Counted from the first letter of the stretch, positions 24,375 to 34,213 are shown. The stretch is DNA of 43,583 nt from Rubrivivax sp. (GCA_027487585.1 JAIYDH010000288.1:1-43583), one strand, 5' to 3'. Made by a program: numbers and translations. The notes: generated by a model from the sequence alone, not told the origin.

Positions 24375-25325
24375 TCACTTGATGAAGCGGGTGTCGGTGA
24401 GCTTCGTCAGATCGGGCACCTGGCGGATGATGCCGGCGGCCAGCAGCAGATCGGCCGCTTCCTTGCTGAACTGCGCGTGCTCGCCCGCAAAGAACTTCTG
24501 GTTCGCTGCCTTGTCCTGCCAGCGCAGGAAGGCCTGGCTCTTCTCGAAGGCCTCGCCTGTCTGCTTGACGTCGGCGCCCATGATCTCGAAGCTCTTCTTC
24601 GGGTCGGCCTTGATCATGGCCAGCGCGTCGAAGTAGGCGTTCGCGAGGCCCTGCGCGGCCGCGGCGTTGTCGGCCAGGAACTTGGGCGTGCAGCCGAAGG
24701 TGTCCATCACCATCGGGTAGTCGAGCGTGGTGGCGATGATCTTGCCGGCCGCCGGGTTGGCGCGCACGGCGCTCAGGAAGGGCTCGTAGGTCATCGCCGC
24801 GTCGAGGTTGGCGGTGCCGGCGATCATGGCGTTGGCAGCGGCCTGCGGCTCGAGGTTGACGATGTTCACGTCCTTCAGCGTCATGCCGTTCTTGGCCAGC
24901 ATCCAGGCCAGCGTGAAGTACGGCGCCGTGCCGGGCGCGCTGGCGGCCACGGTCTTGCCCTTCAGCTCCTTGATGCTGTTGATGCCGGGCTTGACCACCA
25001 TGCCATCGGCGCCGAAGCTCTTGTCGAGCTGGAAGATCTGCGTCGTGGCCACGCCGTTGGCGTTCCAGACGATCCAGGTCTCCACCGTGGTGGCGGCGCA
25101 CTGGATGTCGCCGCTGGCGATGGCGAGGTGGCGGTCCTTCTGCGGGATCTTCTTGATCGTCACGTCCAGGCCGTGCTTCTTGAAGAGGCCCGCCTCCTTG
25201 GCCAGCGTCAGCGGTGCAAAGCCGGTCCAGCCGGAGATGCCGATGGACACCGCGGTCTGGGCCGATGCGGCCAGGCTCAGGGTGGCAAGCACGACAGCGG
25301 TCAAGGCGTTCAGGGTCTTCTTCAT
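24375..25325 (-). CDS. ABC transporter substrate-binding protein (NMT1/SsuA-like) of the hut operon
   Basis: Predicted periplasmic receptor, 316 residues, with a signal peptide ending near ASA-Q at residues 21-23. The segment GISGWTGFAPLTLAKEAGLFKKHGLDV is characteristic of the NMT1/SsuA/TauA group. The ATG at 25325 has GAGGAG at a good distance. It starts 44 nt after the hutH stop with no terminator between, so it should be transcribed with hutU and hutH. Known hut-linked ABC systems such as HutXWV of Sinorhizobium use a glycine-betaine-type receptor. This one is a different family, so its ligand (histidine, urocanate, a methylated histidine or something unrelated) is open. Confidence 0.86.
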   Translation of the reverse strand: MKKTLNALTAVVLATLSLAASAQTAVSIGISGWTGFAPLTLAKEAGLFKKHGLDVTIKKIPQKDRHLAIASGDIQCAATTVETWIVWNANGVATTQIFQLDKSFGADGMVVKPGINSIKELKGKTVAASAPGTAPYFTLAWMLAKNGMTLKDVNIVNLEPQAAANAMIAGTANLDAAMTYEPFLSAVRANPAAGKIIATTLDYPMVMDTFGCTPKFLADNAAAAQGLANAYFDALAMIKADPKKSFEIMGADVKQTGEAFEKSQAFLRWQDKAANQKFFAGEHAQFSKEAADLLLAAGIIRQVPDLTKLTDTRFIK

Positions 25326-25369
25326 CGGGGCTCCTCGGGGTGGTTCAGCGCGGGTTGGGGTGTAGGGGT

Positions 25370-26923
25370 TCAGACGGCGATCCACAGCGCCGGCAGGCCC
25401 GGCAGCGTGCGCAAGATGCGCGCCAGCGAGCCGCTGTGCACCAGGGCCGTGGCGGCCTCGATGTCGGGCGCGAGATAGCGGTCTTGCATCATCGTGGGGC
25501 ATCGTGCACGCAGCAGGGCGTGCACCTGTTCCAGCGCCGGTGAACTCTGCAGCGGGCGCAGGAAGTCCACGCCCTGCGCCGCGGCCAGCAGCTCGATGCC
25601 GAGGATGTGGCCGACGTTGTCGATCATCGGCTGCAGCCGCCGCGCCGCGAAGGTGGCCATCGAGACATGGTCCTCCTGGTTGGCGCTGGTCGGCAGGCTG
25701 TCGACGCTGGCCGGGTGCGCCAGGCTCTTGTTCTCGCTGGCCAGGCTGGCCGCCGTGACGTGGGCGATCATGAAGCCGCTGTTGAGGCCGGCGTTGGGCG
25801 TCAGGAAGGGCGGTAGCCGCGAGACGCCGCTGTCGATGAGCATGGCGATGCGCCGCTCGGCGATGGCGCCCACTTCGGCGATGGCGTTGGCCATCGCGTC
25901 GGCGGCCAGCGCCACGGGCTCGGCGTGGAAGTTGCCGCCGGAGACCATGGCGCCATCTTCCGCGAACACGAGCGGGTTGTCGGTGACGGCGTTGGCCTCG
26001 ATCAGCAGCACCTTGGCCGCATGGCGCAGCTGGTCGAGGCAGGCGCCCACCACCTGGGGCTGGCAGCGCAGGCAGTACGGGTCCTGCACGCGGTCGTCGC
26101 CTTCGGCGTGCGAGGCGCGGATGGCGCTGCCGGCCAGCAGCGCGCGGTAGTACTGCGCCACGTCGATCTGCCCCGGCTGGCCGCGCAGCGCGTGGATGCG
26201 CGGGTCGAAAGGCCCGTCGCTGCCACGCGCGGCATCCACCGTCAGCGCGCCCACCACCAGCGCGCTCTCGAGCACCGGCTCGAAGGCGAACAGCGCGTGC
26301 AGCGCCAGCGCGGTGCTGGTCTGCGTGCCGTTGATCAGCGCCAGGCCCTCCTTGGCCGCCAGTTGCAGCGGCGCGATGCGGCAGCGCGCCAGGGCCTCGG
26401 CCGCGGGCTCCCGGCTGCCGTCGGCGCGCAGGAAGAAGCCCTCGCCCATCAGCGCCAGCGTCATGTGCGACAGCGGCGCGAGGTCGCCACTGGCGCCGAC
26501 GCTGCCCTGGCTGGGCACGAAGGGCACAAGGCCAGCGTTGTGCACCGCCAGCAGGCTGTCGATGACCACCGGCCGCACGCCGCTGTGCCCACGCCCCAGG
26601 CTGGCGGCCTTCAGCGCCAGCATCAGCCGCAGCACCGCAGGCGCCAGCGGCGCGCCCACGCCCACGCTGTGGCTGCGGATCAGGTTCCACTGCAGCGTGG
26701 CGAGATCTTCGCTGCTGATGCGCGTGGAGGCCAGCTTGCCGAAGCCGGTGTTGACGCCGTACACCGGCGCATCACCCGCCGCGGCCGCCTGCACGATGGC
26801 CGCGCTGGCGCGGATGCCGGGCAGGGCCTGCGGGTCCAGCATCAGCGGCATCACCCGGTCATCCGGGCCGGCGTGGATGGCCTGCAGTTCTTCGAGCGTG
26901 AGTTCTCCAGGGCGCAGCAGCAT
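25370..26923 (-). CDS. hutH: Histidine ammonia-lyase
   Basis: First enzyme of histidine breakdown, converting histidine to urocanate and ammonia, 517 residues. The MIO cofactor triad Ala144-Ser145-Gly146 lies in [12 protein letters not shown]. The active-site Tyr55 is in VYGVNTGFG, and NADNP-like ([12 protein letters not shown]) and QEDHVSM segments follow as in the family. The start is 13 nt after the hutU stop, so the two are co-transcribed. Phenylalanine or tyrosine ammonia-lyase is excluded by the location inside a full hut cluster and by the HutH-type sequence. Confidence 0.96.
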   Translation of the reverse strand: MLLRPGELTLEELQAIHAGPDDRVMPLMLDPQALPGIRASAAIVQAAAAGDAPVYGVNTGFGKLASTRISSEDLATLQWNLIRSHSVGVGAPLAPAVLRLMLALKAASLGRGHSGVRPVVIDSLLAVHNAGLVPFVPSQGSVGASGDLAPLSHMTLALMGEGFFLRADGSREPAAEALARCRIAPLQLAAKEGLALINGTQTSTALALHALFAFEPVLESALVVGALTVDAARGSDGPFDPRIHALRGQPGQIDVAQYYRALLAGSAIRASHAEGDDRVQDPYCLRCQPQVVGACLDQLRHAAKVLLIEANAVTDNPLVFAEDGAMVSGGNFHAEPVALAADAMANAIAEVGAIAERRIAMLIDSGVSRLPPFLTPNAGLNSGFMIAHVTAASLASENKSLAHPASVDSLPTSANQEDHVSMATFAARRLQPMIDNVGHILGIELLAAAQGVDFLRPLQSSPALEQVHALLRARCPTMMQDRYLAPDIEAATALVHSGSLARILRTLPGLPALWIAV

Positions 26924-26936
26924 CGCGGTCAGCCCT

Positions 26937-28646
26937 TCACTTGACCATCGGCAGGTTCAGGCCCTGCTCGCGCGCGCACTGCACGGCGCTGTCGTAGCCG
27001 GCATCGGCGTGGCGCATCACGCCAGTGGCGGGGTCGTTCCAGAGCACGCGCTCGATGCGCTTGGCCGCCGCCTCGGTGCCGTCGCAGACGATGACCACGC
27101 CGCTGTGCTGCGAGTAGCCCATGCCGACGCCGCCGCCGTGGTGCAGGCTCACCCAGGTGGCGCCACCGGCGGTGTTGAGCAGCGCGTTCAAGAGCGGCCA
27201 GTCGCTCACGGCATCCGACCCGTCCTTCATGGCCTCGGTCTCGCGGTTGGGGCTGGCGACGCTGCCGCTGTCGAGGTGATCGCGCCCGATGACGATGGGC
27301 GCCTTCAGCTCGCCGCTCTTCACCATGTCGTTGAAGGCCAGGCCGGCGCGGTGGCGTTCGCCCAGGCCGATCCAGCAGATGCGCGCCGGCAGACCCTGGA
27401 AGGCGATGCGCTCGCCGGCCATGTCGAGCCAGCGGTGCAAGTGGGCGTCGTCGGGGAACAGCTCCTTCATCTTGGCGTCGGTCTTGCGGATGTCTTCCGG
27501 GTCGCCACTCAGCGCCACCCAGCGGAACGGCCCCTTGCCGCGGCAGAACAGCGGCCGCACGTAGGCCGGCACGAAGCCGGGGAAGTCAAACGCGTTCTTC
27601 ACGCCGGCGTCGAAGGCCACCTGGCGGATGTTGTTGCCGTAGTCCACCGTGGGCACGCCAAGCGACTGGAAGTCGAGCATGGCCTGCACGTGCTGCGCGC
27701 AGCTGCGGGCTGCAGCCTCGCGCAGGGCGGCGTGCTGCGCGGGGTCGGCCGCGGCGGACTTCCACTGCGCCACGCTCCAGCCCGCGGGCAGGTAGCCGTT
27801 GACGAGGTCGTGGGCGCTGGTCTGGTCGGTCACGATGTCCGGCCGCAGGCCACCGGCGCGGGCGCGCTTGACGAGTTCCGGCAAGAGCTCGGCCGCATTG
27901 CCCAGCAGCGCCACGCTGATGGCACGGCCTTCGGCGGTGTAGCGGGCGATGCGGGCCAGCGCGTCGTCGATGTCCGTCGCCTGCTCGTCGACGTAACGGC
28001 TCTTCAGGCGGAAGTCGATGCGGCTTTGCTGGCACTCGATGTTCAGGCTGCAGGCACCGGCGAAGGTGGCCGCCAGCGGCTGCGCGCCGCCCATGCCGCC
28101 CAGACCCGCCGTCAGGATCCAGCGGCCCTTCAGGCTGCCGCCGTAGTGCTGCACGCCGGCCTCGACGAAGGTTTCGTAGGTGCCCTGGACGATGCCCTGG
28201 CTGCCGATGTAGATCCAGCTGCCAGCCGTCATCTGGCCGTACATCATCAGGCCGGCCTGGTCGAGCTTCGAGAAGTGTTCCCAGGTGGCCCACTTCGGGA
28301 CCAGATTGCTGTTGGCCAGCAGCACACGCGGCGCGTCTTCGTGGGTGCGGAACACGCCCACCGGCTTGCCGCTCTGGATGAGCAGAGTCTCGTCGGCTTT
28401 CAACGCCTTCAAGCTATTGACGATCGCATCAAAGCAGTCCCAGTTGCGCGCGGCCTTGCCGATGCCGCCGTAGACCACCAGCGCGTCAGGGTTCTCGGCC
28501 ACCTCGGGATCGAGGTTGTTCTGCAGCATGCGCAGGACGGCCTCGGCCAGCCAGTTGACGCAGCTGATCTGGCTGCCGCGCGCGGCGCGCACCGGGCGCG
28601 GGCCGGCAGCGGAGTGCAGGTGGCGGGCGGTGGACAGATCGGTCAT
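26937..28646 (-). CDS. hutU: Urocanate hydratase
   Basis: NAD-dependent hydratase converting urocanate to imidazolonepropionate, 569 residues, close to the family's usual 555-575. Typical blocks are [46 protein letters not shown] and the C-terminal [16 protein letters not shown] start at ATG 28646 ([12 protein letters not shown]), which has GGAG at 7 nt. The frame upstream to 28688 runs through the promoter and operator. It is the first gene of the leftward hut operon. Confidence 0.96.
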   Translation of the reverse strand: MTDLSTARHLHSAAGPRPVRAARGSQISCVNWLAEAVLRMLQNNLDPEVAENPDALVVYGGIGKAARNWDCFDAIVNSLKALKADETLLIQSGKPVGVFRTHEDAPRVLLANSNLVPKWATWEHFSKLDQAGLMMYGQMTAGSWIYIGSQGIVQGTYETFVEAGVQHYGGSLKGRWILTAGLGGMGGAQPLAATFAGACSLNIECQQSRIDFRLKSRYVDEQATDIDDALARIARYTAEGRAISVALLGNAAELLPELVKRARAGGLRPDIVTDQTSAHDLVNGYLPAGWSVAQWKSAAADPAQHAALREAAARSCAQHVQAMLDFQSLGVPTVDYGNNIRQVAFDAGVKNAFDFPGFVPAYVRPLFCRGKGPFRWVALSGDPEDIRKTDAKMKELFPDDAHLHRWLDMAGERIAFQGLPARICWIGLGERHRAGLAFNDMVKSGELKAPIVIGRDHLDSGSVASPNRETEAMKDGSDAVSDWPLLNALLNTAGGATWVSLHHGGGVGMGYSQHSGVVIVCDGTEAAAKRIERVLWNDPATGVMRHADAGYDSAVQCAREQGLNLPMVK

Positions 28647-28669
28647 CGCGGGCTCCAGGGTTTGCCCGG

Positions 28670-28698
28670 ACTGTAGTTGTCTAGACAAGCCTAGGCAA
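28670..28698 (-). promoter_or_regulatory. hutU promoter
   Basis: On the minus strand the -35 TTGCCT (28693-28698) and -10 TACAGT (28670-28675) are separated by exactly 17 bp. The 12-bp palindrome 28677-28688 lies inside this spacer. Transcription would start about 17 nt before the ATG at 28646, leaving the GGAG ribosome-binding site in the leader. Confidence 0.65.
28677..28688. promoter_or_regulatory. Perfect 12-bp palindrome, probable HutC operator
   Basis: TTGTCTAGACAA is fully self-complementary. It has the TTGTnnnnACAA form expected for a GntR-family HutC site. It stands between hutU and hutC, within the hutU spacer and over the hutC -35. A second, imperfect site may exist in CCTAGG with CAAG at 28690-28699. 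HutC binding is inferred from position and regulator family. Confidence 0.75.
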
Positions 28699-28705
28699 GT
28701 AGGAT
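28677..28705 (+). promoter_or_regulatory. hutC promoter
   Basis: The -35 TTGTCT (28677-28682) and -10 TAGGAT (28700-28705) are 17 bp apart, and the -10 ends 6 nt before the hutC ATG. The -35 is the left half of the palindrome, so HutC binding would block its own synthesis. The start of transcription would fall at the start codon. The AGGA inside the -10 could alternatively serve as a ribosome-binding site if transcription begins upstream. Confidence 0.6.
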
Positions 28706-28711
28706 GCCGTC

Positions 28712-29428
28712 ATGGTTTCCACCGCCTCACGCTTGGCTCCCTACGCTCAGGTCAAGCAGCACCTGAAGGACGGCCTGGCCAGCGGCCGCTGGGCGCCGGG
28801 CGAGTTGATGCCCTCCGAGGCCGAGCTGGTGGCCGCCTTCGGCGTGAGCCGCATGACGGTGAACCGCGCGCTGCGCGAGCTGCAGGCCGAAGGGCTGGTG
28901 CTGCGCACGCAGGGCGTGGGCACTTTCGCTGCGCCGCTGCACCGCGTGAGCAGCACGCTGACCATCTCCGACGTGCACGACGAGATCGTGGCGCGCGGCC
29001 ACCGCCACCAGGCGCGTGTGCACCTGCAGCGCGCCGAACGTGCCGGCGCCGCACTGGCCGCGCAGCTGGGGCTGGCCGAGGGCGCCGAGGTCTTCCATGT
29101 GCTCATCGTGCACCTCGAAGACGGCCTGCCGCTGCAGTGCGAAGACCGCTACGTCAACCCCGCCGAGGCGCCCGCCTTCCTGCAGGCCGACTTCACGCAA
29201 CACACGCCTACGCACGTGCTGTTCGAAAGCACCTCGCTGTGGCGTGCGCAGTTCCAGGTCGATGCCGCACGGCCCACGGCGCAAGAGGCCAGCCTGCTCG
29301 GCGTGGCCGCCGACGAGCCCTGCCTGGTGGTGGTGCGGCGCACCTTCAGCCGGCGCGCGCCGATCACGATCGCGCGGCTGGTGCACCCGGGGCGGCGCTA
29401 CACGCTGCAAGGGGAGTTCGAGCCATGA
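28712..29428 (+). CDS. hutC: Histidine utilization repressor, GntR/HutC family
   Basis: Transcription repressor of 238 residues that in known systems releases DNA on binding urocanate. The N-terminal winged helix (about 8-75) contains MPSEAELVAAFGVSRMTVNRALRELQAEGLV, the GntR signature. The rest is a UTRA ligand domain with HVLIVHLEDGLPLQCEDRYVNP, the pattern of HutC proteins. The stop overlaps the next gene as ATGA, so it heads the rightward operon. It is divergent from hutU across a shared operator, giving autoregulation and control of both arms. Confidence 0.94.
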   Translation: MVSTASRLAPYAQVKQHLKDGLASGRWAPGELMPSEAELVAAFGVSRMTVNRALRELQAEGLVLRTQGVGTFAAPLHRVSSTLTISDVHDEIVARGHRHQARVHLQRAERAGAALAAQLGLAEGAEVFHVLIVHLEDGLPLQCEDRYVNPAEAPAFLQADFTQHTPTHVLFESTSLWRAQFQVDAARPTAQEASLLGVAADEPCLVVVRRTFSRRAPITIARLVHPGRRYTLQGEFEP

Positions 29429-30270
29429 GCGAGCCGGGCTACACCCAGCGCGCCCGCCGCGTCGTCACGCCCGCTCTCGCGGCCGACTTCGCGCGCGACG
29501 GCGCCGTGGTGCTGCGCAGCCTGCTCGATGCCACCGAGCAGGCCACCCTGGCCCGCGGCATCGACACCAACCTGGCCGCCCCGAGCCCGCGCGCCATCGT
29601 CGCCAGCCGGCCCGACGACCCCGGCTTCTTCATCGAGGACTTCTGCTGCTGGCAGAGCAACCCCGACTACCGCGCCCTCATCGAACACTCGCCGCTGGCC
29701 GCGGCCGCCGGCCTGCTGATGGGCAGCACCACCGCGCGGCTGTACCACGACCACATGCTCACCAAGGAGCCCGGCACACGCGCGCCCACGCCCTGGCACC
29801 AGGACCAGCCCTACTACAACGTCGAGGGCCGGCAGAACGTGAGCTTCTGGATCCCGGCCGACCCGGTGCGCCGGCACTCGACGCTGGAGTTCCTGGCCGG
29901 CTCGCACCATGGCCCCTGGCTGATGCCGCGCACCTTCATGACGCACGAGGCGCGCTGGTTCCCCGAGGGCAGCCTGGCCGAGCTGCCCGACATCGAGGCC
30001 GACCGCAGCGCCCACCCGCTCCTGGGCTGGGCGCTGGAGCCCGGCGATGTGGTGGCCTTCCACATGCTCACGCTGCACGCCACGGCAGGCGTCGATGCCG
30101 ACCGGCGCCGCCGGGTCTTCAGCGTGCGCTTCCTGGGCGACGACATGCGTCATGCGCCGCGTCGCTGGAAGACCAGCCCCGAGTTCGCCGGCCTGGCCGA
30201 TGAACTGCCGGCCGGCGCGCCGATGGACCACCCGCTGTTCCCCGTGCTGTGGCGCGCCGAGGCCGCATGA
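29425..30270 (+). CDS. Phytanoyl-CoA dioxygenase-like Fe(II)/2-oxoglutarate oxygenase in the hut operon
   Basis: Predicted non-heme iron, 2-oxoglutarate-dependent oxygenase, 281 residues. The iron triad is His125 and Asp127 in PWHQDQPYY and His218 in TLHATAG; an Arg of RRRRVFSVRF (about 227-235) would hold 2-oxoglutarate. The start ATG 29425 overlaps the hutC stop and the stop overlaps the hutD start, both as ATGA. It is thus coupled into the operon between regulator and hutD. It is not a step of the known five-enzyme pathway, which is complete without it. It might prepare a modified histidine or related imidazole for the pathway. The substrate is unknown. Confidence 0.87.
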   Translation: MSEPGYTQRARRVVTPALAADFARDGAVVLRSLLDATEQATLARGIDTNLAAPSPRAIVASRPDDPGFFIEDFCCWQSNPDYRALIEHSPLAAAAGLLMGSTTARLYHDHMLTKEPGTRAPTPWHQDQPYYNVEGRQNVSFWIPADPVRRHSTLEFLAGSHHGPWLMPRTFMTHEARWFPEGSLAELPDIEADRSAHPLLGWALEPGDVVAFHMLTLHATAGVDADRRRRVFSVRFLGDDMRHAPRRWKTSPEFAGLADELPAGAPMDHPLFPVLWRAEAA

Positions 30271-30833
30271 AGCTCGTGCACCGCAGCGCCGTGCCCGCGC
30301 AGCCCTGGCGCAACGGCGGCGGCACCACGCAGGAGCTGCTGGCGTGGCCAGCAGGCAGCGACTGGCAGCTGCGCGTGAGCGTGGCACGCATCGAGCGCGA
30401 CGGCCCTTTCAGCGCCTACCCCGGCATCGCGCGGCACTTCGTGGTGCTGGCGGGCGCGGGCGTGGCGCTGTCCTGGGGCGAGCGGGTGCTGCCGCTCACG
30501 CCCAAGTCCGAACCGCTGGCCTTCGACGGTGCCGATGCGCCGGCTTGCCGGCTGCTCGCCGACGCCACCGACGACCTCAACCTGATGGCGTGCCACAGCG
30601 CCGGCCGCAGCCACCTGCAACGCGCTGAACCGGGCCGCGCCTGGCAGCCGCATGCGCGCTGGCGCGGCCTGTACACGCACGAGGCAGCGCTGCTCGAATG
30701 CGCCGGCAGCGAGTGGCCGCTGGCCGCCGGCACGCTGCTGTGGTCGGATGACGCCGCCGACACCGCCTGGACGCTGCACGCCGCCCATGCCGGCCACGCC
30801 TTCTGGATGTGGCTGGAAGGCGCCCCGGCATGA
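30267..30833 (+). CDS. hutD: HutD family protein
   Basis: Cupin-like HutD/Ves protein, 188 residues. It starts [25 protein letters not shown], with the WRNGGGTT hallmark of the family. The exact role is unclear; in Pseudomonas it has been proposed to limit hut activity, perhaps by sensing a pathway intermediate. It is coupled by ATGA overlaps to the dioxygenase before it and to hutI after it. An in-frame start 18 bases upstream is rejected because it would lengthen the overlap and lacks the family N-terminus. Confidence 0.9.
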   Translation: MKLVHRSAVPAQPWRNGGGTTQELLAWPAGSDWQLRVSVARIERDGPFSAYPGIARHFVVLAGAGVALSWGERVLPLTPKSEPLAFDGADAPACRLLADATDDLNLMACHSAGRSHLQRAEPGRAWQPHARWRGLYTHEAALLECAGSEWPLAAGTLLWSDDAADTAWTLHAAHAGHAFWMWLEGAPA

Positions 30834-32041
30834 CACGCCTGCTGCTGCGCCACGCGCGCCTGGCCACCTTCGACGGCACCCTCGGCTGGGGCCTGGTGGA
30901 CGACGGGGCGCTGCTGATCGACGGCGGCCACATCGTCTGGCTCGGCGCCGACGCCGCGCTGGAAGCCGGCCTGCAAGCCGATCACGAGATCCACCTGCAA
31001 GGCGCGCTGCTCACCCCCGGCCTCATCGACGCCCACACGCACCTCGTCTACGGCGGCGACCGCGCGGCCGAGTTCGAGCAGCGGCTGCAAGGCGCCAGCT
31101 ACGAAGAGATCGCCCGCGCCGGTGGCGGCATCCGCTCCACCGTGGCGGCCACACGCGCGGCCAGCGAGGCGCAGCTCTTCGCCGACGCCGCCGCCCGTGC
31201 GCGCACGCTGCATCGCGAGGGCGTGACCACGATCGAGATCAAGTCGGGCTACGGCCTCAGCGAAGAAGCCGAGGCGCGCTGCCTGCGCGTGGCGCGCCGC
31301 CTGGGTGCCGAGCTGCCGATCACCGTACGCTGCACTTCACTGGCGGCCCATGCGCTGCCGCCCGAATACGCCGGCCGCGCCGACGACTACATCGCCGACG
31401 CCTGCCGCTGGCTCGCCGCCCAGCATGCCGCCGGCCTGGTGGACGCCGTCGACGCCTTCTGCGACACCATCGGCTTCACACCCGCGCAGACCACACGCGT
31501 GTTCGAGGCCGCGCGCGCCCTGGGTCTGCCCGTCAAGCTGCATGCCGAGCAGCTGAGCAACCAGCACGGCGCGGCCCTGGCGGCGCGCTTCGGCGCGCTC
31601 AGCTGCGACCACCTAGAACACCTCGACGCCGAGGGCATCGCCGCGATGCAGGCCAGCGGCACGGTGGCGATGCTGCTGCCCGGCGCGTACTACTTCTTGC
31701 GCGAGACGAAGCTGCCACCGGTGGCCGCGCTGCGCGAGGCCGGCGTGCCGATGGCGATTGCCACCGACCACAACCCGGGCTCGTCGCCCGCACTCAGCCT
31801 TCTGCTGATGCTCAACATGGCCTGCACCCTGTTCCGCCTCACGCCTGAAGAAGCCTGGCGTGGCGTCACCGTCAACGCCGCCCGCGCGCTCGGCCTGGCC
31901 GACCGCGGCCGGCTCGCCCCCGGCCAGCGCGCCGACCTCGTGGCCTGGGACGCCGCGCACCCGCGCGAGCTGGCCTACCGCTTCGGCCACAACCCTTGCC
32001 AGCGTGTGTGGTGCGCCGGCGTGGAAAGCCTGCCTGCATGA
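30830..32041 (+). CDS. hutI: Imidazolonepropionase
   Basis: Zinc or iron amidohydrolase opening imidazolonepropionate to formiminoglutamate, 403 residues, standard size. The metal site HTHLVYGG is near residue 70, with further ligands expected in [22 protein letters not shown] and [11 protein letters not shown] start at ATG 30830 ([12 protein letters not shown]), which overlaps the hutD stop. The upstream in-frame start at 30809 lies inside hutD. Third enzyme of the pathway. Confidence 0.96.
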   Translation: MTRLLLRHARLATFDGTLGWGLVDDGALLIDGGHIVWLGADAALEAGLQADHEIHLQGALLTPGLIDAHTHLVYGGDRAAEFEQRLQGASYEEIARAGGGIRSTVAATRAASEAQLFADAAARARTLHREGVTTIEIKSGYGLSEEAEARCLRVARRLGAELPITVRCTSLAAHALPPEYAGRADDYIADACRWLAAQHAAGLVDAVDAFCDTIGFTPAQTTRVFEAARALGLPVKLHAEQLSNQHGAALAARFGALSCDHLEHLDAEGIAAMQASGTVAMLLPGAYYFLRETKLPPVAALREAGVPMAIATDHNPGSSPALSLLLMLNMACTLFRLTPEEAWRGVTVNAARALGLADRGRLAPGQRADLVAWDAAHPRELAYRFGHNPCQRVWCAGVESLPA

Positions 32042-32051
32042 ACGGCGACGC

Positions 32052-32843
32052 ATGAACGACAAGGTCTTCACCGTGCACCGCGGCACCGGGCCGCTGGTCA
32101 TCAGCTTCCCGCACATCGGCACCCAGATCCCGGCCGATCAGCGCCACCGCTACACCGAGCGCGCGCTGCAGGTCGAAGACACCGACTGGTACCTCGACCG
32201 CCTGTACGCCTTCGCCGCCGAGCTGGGCGCGACGCTGCTGGTGCCGCGCATGAGCCGCTACCTGATCGACCTCAACCGCGGCAGCGACAACCAGCCCATG
32301 TACCCGGGCCGCAACAACACCGAGCTGTGCCCGACGCGGCACTTCACCGGCGAGCCGATCTACCGCGACGGCATGGCCCCCGACGAGGCACAGATCCGCC
32401 AGCGCGTGGCGCGCTACTGGCAGCCGTACCACGACGCGCTGGCGCAGCTGCTGGGCGAGGCCCAGGCCCGCCACGGCCACGCCGTGCTGTTCGACGCGCA
32501 CAGCATCAAGAGCGAGCTGCCCTGGCTGTTCGAGGGCCAGCTGCCGCACATGAACCTGGGCACGGTCGAAGGCCGCAGCTGCGCACCGGCGCTGCGCGAC
32601 GAACTCGCCGCGGTGCTGGCCGCGCAGTCCGCCTTCAGCCACGTCGTCGACGGCCGCTTCAAGGGCGGCCACATCACGCGCCACTTCGGCCGCCCGCAGC
32701 AGGGCGTGCACGCCGTGCAGCTGGAGATGTGCTGGCGCGCCTACATGGACGAGCACCCGGCGCGCTGGAACGACGCACAGGCCGCGGCCGTGACACCGCT
32801 GCTGACGGCGCTGGTGCAAACCATGCAGGCCTGGAAGCCATGA
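32052..32843 (+). CDS. hutG: N-formylglutamate deformylase
   Basis: Zinc hydrolase splitting N-formylglutamate to glutamate and formate, 263 residues, family PF05013. Characteristic blocks are VISFPHIGTQIP at the start, YLIDLNRGSDNQPMYPG, LFDAHSIKSELPWLFEGQLP and GRFKGGHITRHFG. It begins 10 nt after the hutI stop. Together with HutF this marks the two-step deiminase-deformylase branch rather than the one-step formiminoglutamase branch. Last enzyme of the pathway. Confidence 0.95.
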   Translation: MNDKVFTVHRGTGPLVISFPHIGTQIPADQRHRYTERALQVEDTDWYLDRLYAFAAELGATLLVPRMSRYLIDLNRGSDNQPMYPGRNNTELCPTRHFTGEPIYRDGMAPDEAQIRQRVARYWQPYHDALAQLLGEAQARHGHAVLFDAHSIKSELPWLFEGQLPHMNLGTVEGRSCAPALRDELAAVLAAQSAFSHVVDGRFKGGHITRHFGRPQQGVHAVQLEMCWRAYMDEHPARWNDAQAAAVTPLLTALVQTMQAWKP

Positions 32844-34213
32844 CGGACCCGACGCTGCTGTGGGCGCCACGTGCCTGGGTGCGGGGCGCCTGGGCGCCGG
32901 GCGTGCTGCTGCGCGTGGGTGCCGACGGCCGCTGGGCCGACCTCAAGAGCCATGTCGCCCTGCCCCCGCCCGAGGCCACCGTGCTGCCAGGCTCGGCACT
33001 GCCGGCGATCGCCAACGGCCACAGCCACGCCTTCCAGCGCGCCTTCGTCGGCCTGGCCGAGCGCCGCGACACCGCGCACGACGACTTCTGGAGCTGGCGC
33101 GACCGCATGTACGGCGTGGCGCTGCGCATCACGCCCGAGCAGCTGCAGGCCGTGGCGCGCCACCTGTACGCCGAGCTGCTGGCCGCGGGCTGGTCGCACA
33201 CGGTGGAGTTTCACTACCTGCACCACCAGCCAGACGGCACGCCCTACGCCGACGAGGCCACGCTGGCGCGTGCGCTGGCCGAGGCCGCGGCCGAGGTCGG
33301 CATGGGCCTGACGATCCTGCCGGTGCTCTACGAACGCGCCGGCTTCGCCGCCGACACGCTGCGCGCCGACCAGCGCCGATTCGCCACCGACACCGACCGC
33401 GTGCTGCGCCTGCGCGATGCCGTGCGCGGCTGGGCGCTGCCGCAGGTGAGCGCCGGCGTGGCCGTGCACTCGCTGCGCGCGGCGCGGCCGGCGAGCATCC
33501 ACGCGCTTGCACAAGCCCTGCGCGGCGACGCCGGCCCCATCCACGTGCACGTGGCCGAGCAAACGGCCGAGGTGAGTGACTGCCTCGCTGCCACCGGTCG
33601 CCGCCCGGTGCAGTGGCTGGCTGACGAAGGCCTGCTCGACGCCCGCTGGCAGCTGGTGCACGCCACGCACACCGAGCCGGGCGAGATTGCGGCGGTGGCG
33701 GCCAGCGGGGCCGGCGTCGTCATCTGCCCCGGCACCGAGGCCAACCTGGGCGACGGCTTCTGCGACCTGCCCCGTTGGCTGGCCAGCCCCGCGCCGCTGG
33801 CGCTGGGCACCGACAGCCACGTCACGCGCAGCGCGCTCGAAGAGCTGCGCTGGCTCGAATACGGCCAGCGCCTGCGCCTGCAGCGCCGCAACGTGGCCGC
33901 CGACGCCGCGGTGCCGCCGGCGGCAGAGCCCAGCACCGCGGCGCGCCTCTTCGAGCGCGTGCTGGCCGGCGGCAGCGCCGCTGCGGGCCTGGGCCGGGCG
34001 GGCCTGCGCGTGGGCGCACGCGCCGACCTGCTGGTGCTCAACGACGACGATGCCGCGCTCGTGGGCGTGCCGGCCTCGCACCGCCTGGACGCGCTGGTGT
34101 TCGGCGCGCCGACACAGCCGTTTGCGCAGACCTGGGTCGCCGGGCGGCGGGTGTCGCCGCCCGATACGCGCGCGGCCTTTGCGGCAGCCATGACGGCACT
34201 GCACGGCCGCTGA
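32840..34213 (+). CDS. hutF: Formimidoylglutamate deiminase
   Basis: Amidohydrolase-superfamily enzyme converting formiminoglutamate to N-formylglutamate and ammonia, 457 residues. Metal and active-site segments include ANGHSHAFQRAF near residue 60, HVHVAEQ, LVHATHT and ALGTDSHVT. The ATG overlaps the hutG stop (ATGA). It is the last gene of the rightward hut operon; only a weak hairpin follows before the convergent kinase gene. Confidence 0.94.
   Translation: MTDPTLLWAPRAWVRGAWAPGVLLRVGADGRWADLKSHVALPPPEATVLPGSALPAIANGHSHAFQRAFVGLAERRDTAHDDFWSWRDRMYGVALRITPEQLQAVARHLYAELLAAGWSHTVEFHYLHHQPDGTPYADEATLARALAEAAAEVGMGLTILPVLYERAGFAADTLRADQRRFATDTDRVLRLRDAVRGWALPQVSAGVAVHSLRAARPASIHALAQALRGDAGPIHVHVAEQTAEVSDCLAATGRRPVQWLADEGLLDARWQLVHATHTEPGEIAAVAASGAGVVICPGTEANLGDGFCDLPRWLASPAPLALGTDSHVTRSALEELRWLEYGQRLRLQRRNVAADAAVPPAAEPSTAARLFERVLAGGSAAAGLGRAGLRVGARADLLVLNDDDAALVGVPASHRLDALVFGAPTQPFAQTWVAGRRVSPPDTRAAFAAAMTALHGR

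Noticed and set aside
28516..29424. Upstream extension of the dioxygenase frame across hutC.
   Set aside because: The frame is open only by composition; hutC is certain in its own frame and the ATGA overlap at 29425 gives a proper start.
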